From a virus, in the IMG/VR virus record IMGVR_UViG_3300021962_006946, positions 1-31,627 of that record: 31,627 bases of DNA; one strand, 5' to 3'. Positions 14,119-22,072 of the stretch are shown here, piece by piece (position 1 is the first letter of the stretch; each line of letters starts with the position of its first letter). Below the pieces are notes generated by a model. It made no database searches, was not told the origin of the DNA, and saw only the letters and a program-made list of their open reading frames with translations. The translations under genes and the position numbers were made by a program.

Positions 14119-14559
14119 TTATCTGCGTTTTGAACCTTTGTGGAAAATATCGTCTTCGTTGACTACCCTAAAACGAATTCCCTGTTGCTTACACCAAGCA
14201 GTAGCAGCTTCCCATTTAGCAAGATTTTTTACGTATTGTTCTTGATTGTATCTGCTCTTTCCTACTTTTTCTAAAAAAGTATGATTGCTGGGTTTTACTT
14301 CTACTAGTTCTGCGTGTTTTTTTCCGCCTTTGTCATTGTAAACAATAAAAAAATCAGGCACATATATTGTATATTTGCCTGTTAGCGGGTCTCTATAAGG
14401 AATCTGGATACTTTCTGATGCCCAATTTTCCACTCCCGGGTGCTCGTCTAGCATACGCATGAAAACAAATTCCCAACTGCTGCGAGCCAGCGGTGTTTTC
14501 TTCCCGATATATTTGTCGGGATTTTTCATTTCAAATTTACCTTGAGCAAATTTAACCAT
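14119..14559 (-). CDS. 4: gp4 head completion nuclease-like protein
   Basis: 146 residues, the T4 gp4 (gp50) size. RSSWEFVFMRMLDEHPGVENW at about 26-46, YVPDFFIVY at 66-74 and LVEVKPSNHT at 85-94 give a TnsA-like PD-(D/E)xK nuclease core (E30, D69, E87, K89). In T4, gp4 trims DNA or completes filled heads before tail joining. Its ATG overlaps the upstream stop (TAATG), so it is coupled to the 125-residue gene. The gp4 assignment is solid for the family; its action here is inferred. Confidence 0.85.
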   Translation of the reverse strand: MVKFAQGKFEMKNPDKYIGKKTPLARSSWEFVFMRMLDEHPGVENWASESIQIPYRDPLTGKYTIYVPDFFIVYNDKGGKKHAELVEVKPSNHTFLEKVGKSRYNQEQYVKNLAKWEAATAWCKQQGIRFRVVNEDDIFHKGSKRR

Positions 14560-14936
14560 TACGCTCTAATGTTTCTAAGTTTGAGTTGATTAGCAGTAAT
14601 CACTGTCCTAAAACCCAATCTCGATGTTTGGCTACGATTTTGATTTAATATCTCAGCCACTAATCCTGTAAGTTCTAACTGTTTCAAAGAATCTAAAGTT
14701 TTTAATAATTGAAATACAGGGAATCCGTCTTTTTTAGCCTGTTGTAAAAGCACCATAGCTGTAACTGTGGCTGCTTCGAGACCAAATCCTTTGCTAGTTA
14801 AAAAACCTATAGTAGCATCTACATCACTACCGAGATATTCTTCTCCTCGCTGTCCAAAATTATTCAGATAGACTCTGCTTCTATCGGCACTATCGCTAGA
14901 TTGCGTAGTTGGTAAGTTAGTTAAGACACTATTCAT
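14559..14936 (-). CDS. Small predicted structural/assembly protein, unknown
   Basis: 125 residues. The first 30 are polar and probably flexible, followed by helices (LGSDVDATIGFLTSKGFG, ATVTAMVLLQQAKKDG, FQLLKTLDSLKQLE). The C-terminus is NQLKLRNIRA. I do not recognise it with confidence. It overlaps the upstream tail-tube-fold gene by 4 nt and gp4 by 1 nt, so it is coupled to virion assembly proteins and is probably a small tail or neck component. Confidence 0.55.
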   Translation of the reverse strand: MNSVLTNLPTTQSSDSADRSRVYLNNFGQRGEEYLGSDVDATIGFLTSKGFGLEAATVTAMVLLQQAKKDGFPVFQLLKTLDSLKQLELTGLVAEILNQNRSQTSRLGFRTVITANQLKLRNIRA

Positions 14937-16066
14937 TCTGCTCTCTTGTTTGTTCCGAATGATATACCAGGCAATCCACTGGTAACATTATCTAACCCTG
15001 TAGGCGTTAGTAATATATTCGTTGCTTCTGCGACTAGATTTTCTGGCCGAAGAGATGCTAGACTCTTATAAAAATTAATAGCTTTGATAGCAGCCTGCAA
15101 CCCGTCTGTACTAGAAAAAGCACCCTGGACGTTGTTATCTCCGTATATTTTTGGAGCATCTTCAATAATTTGCGACCCTGCGTTAATTAACCCGCCGGGA
15201 CCAAATATACTAGAAATCTGGCCTCCACCTATAGTTAAAGGACTAGGAGTTTTATCATAATATAGTTCAGCAAATCCTCGAGGCCGTAATCCTGCGATAA
15301 TAGAACCTGTTCCATATAAAACTGTTTCATAAACAATATTCATTGTAGCTTCAATTGTGCCGTTATTAGATCCTTGATCCACGTTTCCGTGATTCCAGCT
15401 TGTTATATGAGGATTAATCAAGGTATAAGAATTGAATTTTTTTCGACTCAACGTAAATATAGTAATTGAATCAAAGAATGGTCTTGTAAAATTTATTTTA
15501 TCAACGTCAAGACCATATCGGATTTGTCCTGCTTCTATTTGTCTTTCTGCTCTGCCTGTTGCGTCCATGTTGCTGTCGGCCTTCTCTTCGCCGGCTGTGG
15601 TTTGATCCGGAGCATATACCCCGCCCTTTGTCTGGGTCCAAAACGTAGGAGGGAGATATCTTTCATTAGAATAATGAGAAAGGTATTGAGCCCATAAAGC
15701 ATTTATTACCCCTAAGTTATCGTCATGAAAAACAAGATTTAGCGGTTCATATTTTATTTCTTTGTAAATTATACGTTTTCTATTATATTGGTTTTTAACC
15801 TCGTGCTCAAAAGTAATTTTAGGTAAATCGGCTTGTTTTACTAACATGTCGATGGCATTTTGATTATTTTTTAGATACGTGGATGACATTACAGCAGGTT
15901 GGTTTATGTTAAACTGAACGTGATACAGGAATTTGGTTCTCGGTGCTCGAGACATTCCGTTATCAAGATATAGTCGAGCCGCGTGACGAGCATCGCCAAG
16001 ATTTCCCTTGGGATTTGTAATGCCTTGCCCCACTCCTTGGAGGAATCGTGTGAATTTATCTGCCAT
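14933..16066 (-). CDS. Tail-tube-fold protein, possibly gp54-like tube initiator
   Basis: 377 residues. RTKFLYHVQFNINQP near 42-56 and ADLPKITFEHEVKNQYNRKR near 88-107 resemble the tube-protein fold of gp19 (I..P.....E....YN). KYEPLNLVFHDDNLGVI follows, and later RPFFDSITIFTLSRKKFNSY and NIVYETVLYGTG complete the barrel. The C-terminal 120 residues are Gly/Ile-rich and helical. T4 has gp48 and gp54 as gp19-fold proteins joining baseplate and tube. A gp54-like role fits, but the exact counterpart cannot be chosen by eye. It begins 5 nt after an ACTAAATA box with no Shine-Dalgarno sequence, just past the gp19 terminator. Confidence 0.6.
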   Translation of the reverse strand: MADKFTRFLQGVGQGITNPKGNLGDARHAARLYLDNGMSRAPRTKFLYHVQFNINQPAVMSSTYLKNNQNAIDMLVKQADLPKITFEHEVKNQYNRKRIIYKEIKYEPLNLVFHDDNLGVINALWAQYLSHYSNERYLPPTFWTQTKGGVYAPDQTTAGEEKADSNMDATGRAERQIEAGQIRYGLDVDKINFTRPFFDSITIFTLSRKKFNSYTLINPHITSWNHGNVDQGSNNGTIEATMNIVYETVLYGTGSIIAGLRPRGFAELYYDKTPSPLTIGGGQISSIFGPGGLINAGSQIIEDAPKIYGDNNVQGAFSSTDGLQAAIKAINFYKSLASLRPENLVAEATNILLTPTGLDNVTSGLPGISFGTNKRAE

Positions 16067-16071
16067 AATAT

Positions 16072-16079
16072 TATTTAGT
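16072..16079 (-). promoter_or_regulatory. Late-type promoter box ACTAAATA, 5 nt before ATG
   Basis: Minus strand ACTAAATA-ATATT-ATG, located just past the gp19 terminator. No Shine-Dalgarno sequence is present. Same geometry as at 1570, 10853, 12453, 13620 and 22067 on this strand and 20298 on the plus strand. Confidence 0.55.
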
Positions 16080-16087
16080 GATAAAAA

Positions 16088-16108
16088 AAGCCCGGGGATT
16101 CCGGGCTT
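16088..16108 (-). terminator. Intrinsic terminator after gp19
   Basis: Minus strand AAGCCCGG-AATCC-CCGGGCTT followed by TTTTTATC: a perfect 8-bp GC-rich stem with a 5-nt loop and U-tract. It lies 17 nt downstream of the gp19 stop and ends the abundant tail tube transcript. Confidence 0.9.
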
Positions 16109-16125
16109 GATTTAATTGCGTGATA

Positions 16126-16758
16126 TTAACTTCCTGTAGCCAGGGTACCAATAGTTCTAGCACCGATGTTTCTACCAATGCCGTCAATACCGCCACCTTT
16201 GTATTGTATAGCGTTATCATAACGGATTGCTAATGCGATCATTGCTGGTTCGTTTGATGTATAGTTTAAATCACCATAATCGATGTTTTGTACAAAACAA
16301 CCGTACAATTCAAATGTTTCTAGAACGTTAGGTGTTTGAGCACCATTACCGCCATCTAATAATTCGATTAAAGTAGTGAACTTATAGTCTTGAGCAGATG
16401 CTGCTCCTGATTGTTCGAAAAAGTCAAATTGTTTCTGAATCTGTTCACCGCACAGGCGTTGAATAGATCCTGTAGCATCATCTCTCACGTTTAATGTTAC
16501 TGGTTCCCAATTGTGTCTACCTGCTAGGTATACTCTTGAGTTGTAAATTGGAAGTTCTATTTCTTCAAAGTTTACTTTAGGACGAGTAATGTCATTTACT
16601 TGTTTTGTTAATTCAGTTGCTACTGTTCCATTTGCCCCGAAGCCTTGTAAGACTACCCTAAATCTATACTTTAGCTTGGGCATTAACAAGCCCTGAGCAC
16701 TAGACGAAGCGTCTGTTGCTAAAGGTACTGTTAATTTTGATAGTGTTGAAATTGCCAT
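16126..16758 (-). CDS. 19: gp19 tail tube protein
   Basis: 210 residues, slightly longer than T4 gp19 (163). KLKYRFRVVLQGFG near 28-41, ITRPKVNFEEIELPIYNSRVY near 57-77, then WEPVTLNVRDDATGSI and the C-terminal NEPAMIALAIRYDNA are typical of T4-like tube proteins. The protein stacks as hexamers to form the inner tube through which DNA passes. It has GGAG upstream of its ATG, a GCTAAATA box 22 nt upstream and its own terminator, as expected for a highly expressed late gene beside gp18. Confidence 0.9.
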   Translation of the reverse strand: MAISTLSKLTVPLATDASSSAQGLLMPKLKYRFRVVLQGFGANGTVATELTKQVNDITRPKVNFEEIELPIYNSRVYLAGRHNWEPVTLNVRDDATGSIQRLCGEQIQKQFDFFEQSGAASAQDYKFTTLIELLDGGNGAQTPNVLETFELYGCFVQNIDYGDLNYTSNEPAMIALAIRYDNAIQYKGGGIDGIGRNIGARTIGTLATGS

Positions 16759-16780
16759 ATTCTTATGCTCCGGATAATGT

Positions 16781-16788
16781 TATTTAGC
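16781..16788 (-). promoter_or_regulatory. Late-type promoter box GCTAAATA with leader
   Basis: Minus strand GCTAAATA 22 nt upstream of the gp19 ATG; the leader carries CCGGAG as Shine-Dalgarno. It belongs to the leadered class. Confidence 0.5.
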
Positions 16789-16821
16789 TCTTATGATTGG
16801 GGGATTTTTCGCCCCCAAACA

Positions 16822-19800
16822 TTAAGATGCTCTCGATGCTGCTATCTCCCCTGTATTTTTCAATCTTAATGGGATGTAAATAAATTCAATCGCTTTTACT
16901 GGTTCAATTGCGATATCTACATATAGTTCATTTCGATCAATCCTTGCTGGAGTGTTATTTGTTTCATCGCAGACCACAGCATAATCATAGATAGCACGTA
17001 GACCTACAAGCTCTAGCAATAGACTTTCTACTGCCTGTCTAACTTCGTCTCTTGTAAGTTTATCGTTAGGTTCAAACACAAACGGTTTAGCTAATTTGCT
17101 TAACTGGCTGCGTAGATAAATTACCAAACGTGCTACGTTAATTCTGTCTAGTGCTGATGATCCAGTACTTAGGGTTTTTTGACCATAGTTTACTAGACCA
17201 ACGCCATTAAAGAATGTTAAAGGATTAACTCTAATATTCGCTAATGTGTCACGCTGTCCTTCTGTTAATGCTACAGGTTTAAATTGTCCTGTTTTGCTTT
17301 CTAGGTACCCCACTGATGTAGCATTAGTAACACCACCTCGTCTAATACCAGCAGGAGCAAACCATGGATAAGATACTTGATCATTTAGAGCAATAGTTCT
17401 TAACATCATGTAGCTTGGTGGTACCATGATTGTGTTACCAGTATTGTCACTGGTTAAACCTGCTGGATAAAATACTCCAGCATACGCATCTGAGCTAACT
17501 AGGCCCACGTCTCCGTTGTCAGTAGCAGCATTAACGTTTTTGCCCCAGTTGTTTAATGAATTAGTATCTGGAAGTAATCTGAAAGGAGCATCGCCTACCA
17601 CAAATGCTGTTGTTCCACGATCAATGTTTAGAGCAATCATTTCTTGTAGTACTTCGGGATATCCTGGTGTAGCAATAAGATTGAAATTGCGTACTTCGTC
17701 TTCACGTATTTCAGAGTTAGAATTTAATAACCCCTTCAACGCCTCAACAACCACTTGACGCTGTGCTTTACGACCAAAGTCGCTGCCTGAATCAGATACC
17801 CAACGTGCTGACTCATAATCTATCATTGACTCATCACCGTAACGACCGTTGTCTGTCGATGTGTCAACATGATTTCTAACATACTTTTTAATGTTGAAAC
17901 CGCTTCTACGAGTGTTGAATAACAAAATACCTCTTGGATATAGATCGGGATCTGGTGCGTCGTAGTCTACAAAATCACTGCTTAACAATTCTAAGATTGT
18001 GGCAGGATCTTTTGACTCGCCATTTAAGTCCCATCGAGCATCACTAAACACAATACCATCTTCTGATGTGCTATCGCTCTTGTCAATTAATACCCAATTA
18101 TTTGCTATCTGGTCAGTTAAGCCGTCTTGATATTTGTAGATTACCGGATAATTTTCTAAATCACTAGCATCAATCCATAAATCACCAGTCACAAGTGCGG
18201 TACCGTCGCTTTGTAGCAATGGTCTAACAGAATTAACAATTGGCCCCATCGGGTCTGTACCGTTGGCATATACTGGGGATGCTGTAGTAGCAATACCGCC
18301 ACTACCACTATACCTGTAACCTACCCATGCTGATCCATTATGAATCATGATATCTGTTTGATCAATTAAACTGTTAAACCATCTTTGACCATCTGCCGGA
18401 TCGTTTAACGGAGCATCTGAAGATGCTACATATCCTGTAGATGTACCAGACAATGGCATATAATTACTGATTACATAATCAAAATCACTGCTGACACTTG
18501 GTGATCCGTAAAAATTAGGAGTTCCTGTAGCGTCTGTCACATTATATTCAACAAAACCGGCATCAGTAAACAAATCATCGCCGTCGATAATTCTAATCTC
18601 ACCGCCTAGTTTATGAGTAATTGTAATTTTACCATCTAGTACTGTAGCTTCAACGTTTACAAAACCAGCATTGTTGATAGCTTGTCTTAGTGTATTAGCA
18701 TCCGCACCTGTACCTGCTGAGGTAAAAGTTATTGAAATGGCACTTGAAAGACTAGCATTATTAACAAGACTTTCTCTCATACTAAATGTGTAAGAACCAC
18801 TAAATGTTCCTGCTCCAATTGTATCAGATGTTACAGATGTGGCACCTTTGATCTTTCTAACAAAAATCTTAAAGCTGGCTGTTTGAGGTGTGTTATCGTA
18901 GCCAGTATCTTCAGTGTAATTGTATTGTACATACACTGTGTCTTTATCAATCCCAACACCACCGCCTGTTTTGTTAACTCCAAAGATAGCACCTTGTGCG
19001 TTAGCCGATAAAGGAGCAGCTACTTCTAACCATGATTTAGAAGAACTATTCCAACGTTTTACTCTCCAACGTGCTCCAAGATTAGGATCGGTTGTCTTAA
19101 CCCATATAGATCCGCTTGGTCTGGAGATAGCAGCATTTGATTTCCATTGAGGAACCTGTGTGTGCGGCGACATTGATAATTCTGGACCATAATATGTTCC
19201 TGCTGCAACACCGAATAAACTTAACACAGTAGCTGATCCGTCTTCTAGCACAAGAGCATTGCTGCCTGTTGAATCACCGACCATGTCATCTGTGGCATCT
19301 GTAATGTATAGTGTTACAAACCCGTTTACGGTGGCTGCTCTAACACCTTGGATTAAAGCATTATTAATCAATGTAACCATGCCGCCTACAGTTGTATAAG
19401 CTGGAACGTTAATCTGTACTCCATTAATAATAAAAGTTGACGAACTTGTTTTTGACGAATGTCCGTCTACTTCGGCTGTAAATGATGGCCAAAACTTACG
19501 CCACTCTTTTGTTCCTAGCAATTCCCACGATACCGGTTCGCCTACTGTAGTATAATCTTTGCCTTTGTAATAGACTCTGATAACATCAGACGCTGTAACC
19601 ACAGCATAGTCACCGACTCGACCAACACCACTAGCTGGTTGGGTTCCGTTTAGACTTTCTGTATCTTCTGCTGTGATGACAACGGGCACTTTGTTATTAA
19701 ATTTTTGTCCTGCTAATCCGGCAGGAGCTGAATCCCACTCAAAAATACCCCAGTTGGTACTTTGAGTATCTAACCACCACTGACCGCTTGTTGCTTCAGA

Positions 19801-20181
19801 ACCAGGAATTTCTGATTTAGCAGTTAGGTCATCTAAATTTACTGCTGCTCTGACTACATAGGCAGAATTAGCAGATCCCAAGAAACTATAGGCTGTCTGT
19901 AAGCCATATTCGTTTCTTTCGTCCCCGTGTATTGGGGAACCCGATATTGTTCTCCTAAATGTCGGGGTGCCAAAGAAATCAACAAGTTCTCTTTGACTTG
20001 AAACTTTGTATACTTTACCTGCGTTGGTTGCTAGTGTACCTTGTGCGGTACCTGTTCCGCTAGCGTTTGCTTTATTTTCTGCAGTAGCAATTACAATTAA
20101 TGGAGTTGTGCTGCTTTCAGCTGGAGTATAAAAACTCTCATCGATTACTGTAACTTCTACGCCTGGTGAATTAAGTGCCAT
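16822..20181 (-). CDS. 18: gp18 tail sheath protein, enlarged
   Basis: 1119 residues from ATG at 20181, against 659 in T4. The start is set by MALNSPGVEVTVIDESFYTP, the conserved sheath N-terminus, and AGGAGA upstream; the in-frame ATG at 20280 lies above the promoter. The C-terminal conserved part includes NPLTFFNGVGLVNYGQKTL, INVARLVIYLRSQLSKLA and the end EFIYIPLRLKNTGEI. Between about 130 and 705 is a large insertion: two copies of a domain with LxxAINNAG-type helix and beta strands, and four short tryptophan motifs (133-149, 357-387, 598-621, 666-701; for example GDLWIDASD then YQDG). The insertion probably forms extra surface domains. Sheath subunits contract to drive the tube into the host. 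Confidence 0.95.
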   Translation of the reverse strand: MALNSPGVEVTVIDESFYTPAESSTTPLIVIATAENKANASGTGTAQGTLATNAGKVYKVSSQRELVDFFGTPTFRRTISGSPIHGDERNEYGLQTAYSFLGSANSAYVVRAAVNLDDLTAKSEIPGSEATSGQWWLDTQSTNWGIFEWDSAPAGLAGQKFNNKVPVVITAEDTESLNGTQPASGVGRVGDYAVVTASDVIRVYYKGKDYTTVGEPVSWELLGTKEWRKFWPSFTAEVDGHSSKTSSSTFIINGVQINVPAYTTVGGMVTLINNALIQGVRAATVNGFVTLYITDATDDMVGDSTGSNALVLEDGSATVLSLFGVAAGTYYGPELSMSPHTQVPQWKSNAAISRPSGSIWVKTTDPNLGARWRVKRWNSSSKSWLEVAAPLSANAQGAIFGVNKTGGGVGIDKDTVYVQYNYTEDTGYDNTPQTASFKIFVRKIKGATSVTSDTIGAGTFSGSYTFSMRESLVNNASLSSAISITFTSAGTGADANTLRQAINNAGFVNVEATVLDGKITITHKLGGEIRIIDGDDLFTDAGFVEYNVTDATGTPNFYGSPSVSSDFDYVISNYMPLSGTSTGYVASSDAPLNDPADGQRWFNSLIDQTDIMIHNGSAWVGYRYSGSGGIATTASPVYANGTDPMGPIVNSVRPLLQSDGTALVTGDLWIDASDLENYPVIYKYQDGLTDQIANNWVLIDKSDSTSEDGIVFSDARWDLNGESKDPATILELLSSDFVDYDAPDPDLYPRGILLFNTRRSGFNIKKYVRNHVDTSTDNGRYGDESMIDYESARWVSDSGSDFGRKAQRQVVVEALKGLLNSNSEIREDEVRNFNLIATPGYPEVLQEMIALNIDRGTTAFVVGDAPFRLLPDTNSLNNWGKNVNAATDNGDVGLVSSDAYAGVFYPAGLTSDNTGNTIMVPPSYMMLRTIALNDQVSYPWFAPAGIRRGGVTNATSVGYLESKTGQFKPVALTEGQRDTLANIRVNPLTFFNGVGLVNYGQKTLSTGSSALDRINVARLVIYLRSQLSKLAKPFVFEPNDKLTRDEVRQAVESLLLELVGLRAIYDYAVVCDETNNTPARIDRNELYVDIAIEPVKAIEFIYIPLRLKNTGEIAASRAS

Positions 20182-20215
20182 TCCGTTGTCTCCTGATGGT
20201 TTGAATCTTGTATAA

Positions 20216-20223
20216 TATTTATT
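20216..20223 (-). promoter_or_regulatory. Late-type promoter box AATAAATA for the tail sheath
   Basis: Minus strand AATAAATA lies 34 nt upstream of the ATG at 20181, with AGGAGA in the leader. It is the clearest leadered late promoter beside the gp32 box and fits a highly expressed virion gene. Confidence 0.65.
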
Positions 20224-20284
20224 CAGTAAACCAAAAAACACAGAGTTTAAACTATCGGAAAAGGGGTGAAAAAGGTCCAAATTC

Positions 20285-20292
20285 TTTAAATA
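20285..20292 (+). promoter_or_regulatory. Late-type promoter box TTTAAATA, 5 nt before ATG
   Basis: Plus strand TTTAAATA-GATGT-ATG ahead of the HNH-like gene. This is the only plus-strand case of the exact 5-nt geometry. It supports ATG 20298 rather than an upstream start at 20208. Confidence 0.45.
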
Positions 20293-20297
20293 GATGT

Positions 20298-20633
20298 ATG
20301 AGACCCCTATGTAAATGCGGACAAAGACCGGCTGCTATAAACTATCGCAAAGAAAAGAGAATCTATTATAGATCTCTTTGCGAAATTTGTTTAAAGCACG
20401 GAAAGTATCACGGCATACCTAGATGGTATAGAGCAGGATATAGGAAAAAGAATGCCTGCGACAAATGCGGGTTTAAATCACCGCATCCTGAAATTTTCGC
20501 AGTTTATCATGTCGATGAAGATCTTAATAACTGTAAGATCGCTAATCTAAAAACAGTATGTGCTAACTGTCAACGAGTGTTAGCTAAAGAAGGCATTAAA
20601 TGGAAACAAGGCGATCTTGTTGCTGATTTTTAA
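20298..20633 (+). CDS. HNH-like zinc-finger protein
   Basis: 111 residues from ATG 20298. Four cysteine pairs are visible: C5/C7 (LCKCG), C28/C31 (CEIC), C54/C57 (CDKC) and C88/C91 (CANC). YHVDEDLNN at 70-78 followed by NLKTVCANCQ at 83-92 is the H-N-H style segment of HNH endonucleases. The usual last His is Gln92 here, so catalysis is uncertain. The N-terminal CKCG and YYRSLCEICL part is like small conserved proteins I recall from marine T4-like phages. It could be a homing-type or structure-specific nuclease, or a DNA-binding zinc protein. It diverges from gp18 and overlaps the dNMP kinase end by 38 nt in convergent orientation. Confidence 0.6.
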   Translation: MRPLCKCGQRPAAINYRKEKRIYYRSLCEICLKHGKYHGIPRWYRAGYRKKNACDKCGFKSPHPEIFAVYHVDEDLNNCKIANLKTVCANCQRVLAKEGIKWKQGDLVADF

Positions 20634-21255
20634 TCAATCCTTCTATCTTTTCAAATAGGTCCGATATACCGTCGTTGTTATCTAACACGGCATCAAACTT
20701 AGTACCTACCCAAGCAGTTTCCGAAGCATGGATTTTAAATTGTGTTAATCTGTCTTTGCTTAACGCCCAATTTATATGTTTAGGACCCGCATTTACCGCT
20801 ACCGCATCTTGATACCATTCGGGCTCAGGACCGCGAACTACACGTACTACGATTCCGCCGGCGTTTTTAATACTGGCTATCTCGTTGGGAAAACGACAGT
20901 CTGATATCACTATATTATCTTTGGAGTTACGGAGTTTATTTTCTAGACTGGCGATCCATATATCATCATGGAAACTCTTGCGGCAAACTTCTGTGCCCCA
21001 GTATTGTAGTACCCACCTAGGAGTTAACGTAGGCATTGATAGACGTTCTGCCCACCACGGATCTACTTGCTCACGCCACTCTCGAGCTTCTTTAGTACGC
21101 CCTTCTAGCATAATTCGGTCCCAACCAAATACCGATGCCACAGCATCTTTTAATGTGTTGGCAAACGACTCGCGTCTAAATTCGTGAAAGTTTACAAGAT
21201 AATCGGCAATAGTGTCTTTGCCCGAACCAATAAAACCGCATACTCCAATAATCAT
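20596..21255 (-). CDS. 1: Deoxynucleoside monophosphate kinase (T4 gp1-like)
   Basis: 219 residues from ATG 21255. AGGAGATACT precedes this ATG, so the in-frame ATG at 21270 is rejected. GFIGSGKDTIADYL at about 7-20 is the P-loop. FANTLKDAVASVFGWDR, then WVLQYWGTEVCRKSFHDDIW, and NIVISDCRFPNEIASIKN match T4 gp1 dNMP kinase, which makes dNDPs from dGMP, dTMP and modified dCMP for phage DNA synthesis. Unlike its virion-gene neighbours it has a near-consensus sigma-70 promoter, suggesting early expression. Confidence 0.9.
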   Translation of the reverse strand: MIIGVCGFIGSGKDTIADYLVNFHEFRRESFANTLKDAVASVFGWDRIMLEGRTKEAREWREQVDPWWAERLSMPTLTPRWVLQYWGTEVCRKSFHDDIWIASLENKLRNSKDNIVISDCRFPNEIASIKNAGGIVVRVVRGPEPEWYQDAVAVNAGPKHINWALSKDRLTQFKIHASETAWVGTKFDAVLDNNDGISDLFEKIEGLIKNQQQDRLVSI

Positions 21256-21277
21256 AGTATCTCCTAACAATACTAAT

Positions 21278-21306
21278 ATTGTAGCAGTTTTTTATTTTAC
21301 GGTCAA
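21278..21306 (-). promoter_or_regulatory. Sigma-70-type promoter for dNMP kinase
   Basis: Minus strand TTGACC (21306-21301), exactly 17-nt spacer, TACAAT (21283-21278): 5 of 6 matches in both hexamers with ideal spacing. The -35 box contains the gp13 stop codon. The start site would leave a leader of roughly 15-20 nt with AGGAGA. This marks an early, host-polymerase-read gene. Confidence 0.65.
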
Positions 21307-22067
21307 CCGACTACGAAAGTATATCCAGCATTAGCATGGCCGGGGACGAAGTTAACCAATTCTGCTGTTAGTCTTTCAATATCAGCCTGAGCTTCTTGTT
21401 TAAGTGTAGCACCATTTAATGATGTACCACCTTGCGGGCCGGCAATTTGAGCAAATTTCTCTCGGGCCTGGCCAAGCATCATTTTACAGTTGGCTAATGT
21501 ATAATCTTTGATCCATTGCCCGGCGTAAGTATCAACTAGGATAGCCACGTCTGGTCGTGTGTTGTAGCACCAAAGCATGATTTCTTCATCAGTTCTAGGA
21601 CGCTGATGTATGGTTAGCTTGTGAGATTGAGCGTGCCATGTAAACTGTATGAAACTACCAAACATCTTACCCACACGTTCTTGATAACCAGCAAACAACT
21701 CATAAGTTAACAGTCCGCCCATATTAGTAGATGATAACAAATAGGTATTTGTATAAGCTAAGTTAAACGGTTCAAACACTGTTCCGCCGTTACCTCCACC
21801 TGATCTAGATCCAATGCTTCGTCGATAAATTTCTCGAACTACTTGGATTTCGTTTGGTAAAGTATAAACGTTTTGATCTTCAGATAGGGTTAAAAACGCA
21901 AAACTTTCTTCTACAGAATTATCCCCTCGTTGCCGAAAAACTGCTAAACTACGCTGAATTGCTGTTTCGTAGTGCTGGGGGTCTAGTTCTACGTCAACCA
22001 TGCCGTCGCCCAGCATTAAGCGACAATAGTCGAATACTTTTTGTTTTTCTTGATCTAGTTGGCTCAT
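21303..22067 (-). CDS. 13: gp13-like neck protein
   Basis: 254 residues (T4 gp13 is 309). The N-terminus VFDYCRLMLGDGMVDVELDP matches the T4 opening (LRRLGAPIINVELTP). The C-terminal half WIKDYTLANCKMMLGQAREKF, GPQGGTSLNGATLKQEA and ending TFVVG matches the T4 WVKDYATALAKELNGQI...GGVTIDGQRL...ILVG pattern. gp13 joins gp14 in the neck ring that seals packed heads and accepts the tail. The gene starts 5 nt after an AATAAATA box without a Shine-Dalgarno sequence and diverges from the gp14-like gene. Confidence 0.85.
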   Translation of the reverse strand: MSQLDQEKQKVFDYCRLMLGDGMVDVELDPQHYETAIQRSLAVFRQRGDNSVEESFAFLTLSEDQNVYTLPNEIQVVREIYRRSIGSRSGGGNGGTVFEPFNLAYTNTYLLSSTNMGGLLTYELFAGYQERVGKMFGSFIQFTWHAQSHKLTIHQRPRTDEEIMLWCYNTRPDVAILVDTYAGQWIKDYTLANCKMMLGQAREKFAQIAGPQGGTSLNGATLKQEAQADIERLTAELVNFVPGHANAGYTFVVG

Positions 22068-22072
22068 GCTAG

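Noticed and set aside
16797-16818. Hairpin TTGGGGG/CCCCCAA after gp18 as a terminator
   Set aside because: The stem is good but no U-tract follows on the minus strand (TCATAAG), so it may be an RNA-stabilising hairpin; not listed as a terminator.
16822-20181. Open frames on the plus strand inside gp18, gp17, UvsX and other genes
   Set aside because: They lack recognisable domains, promoters or ribosome sites and lie opposite well-supported genes.
20182-20280. Longer tail sheath start at 20280
   Set aside because: It lies upstream of the late box; AGGAGA and the conserved MALNSPGVEV start at 20181 decide.
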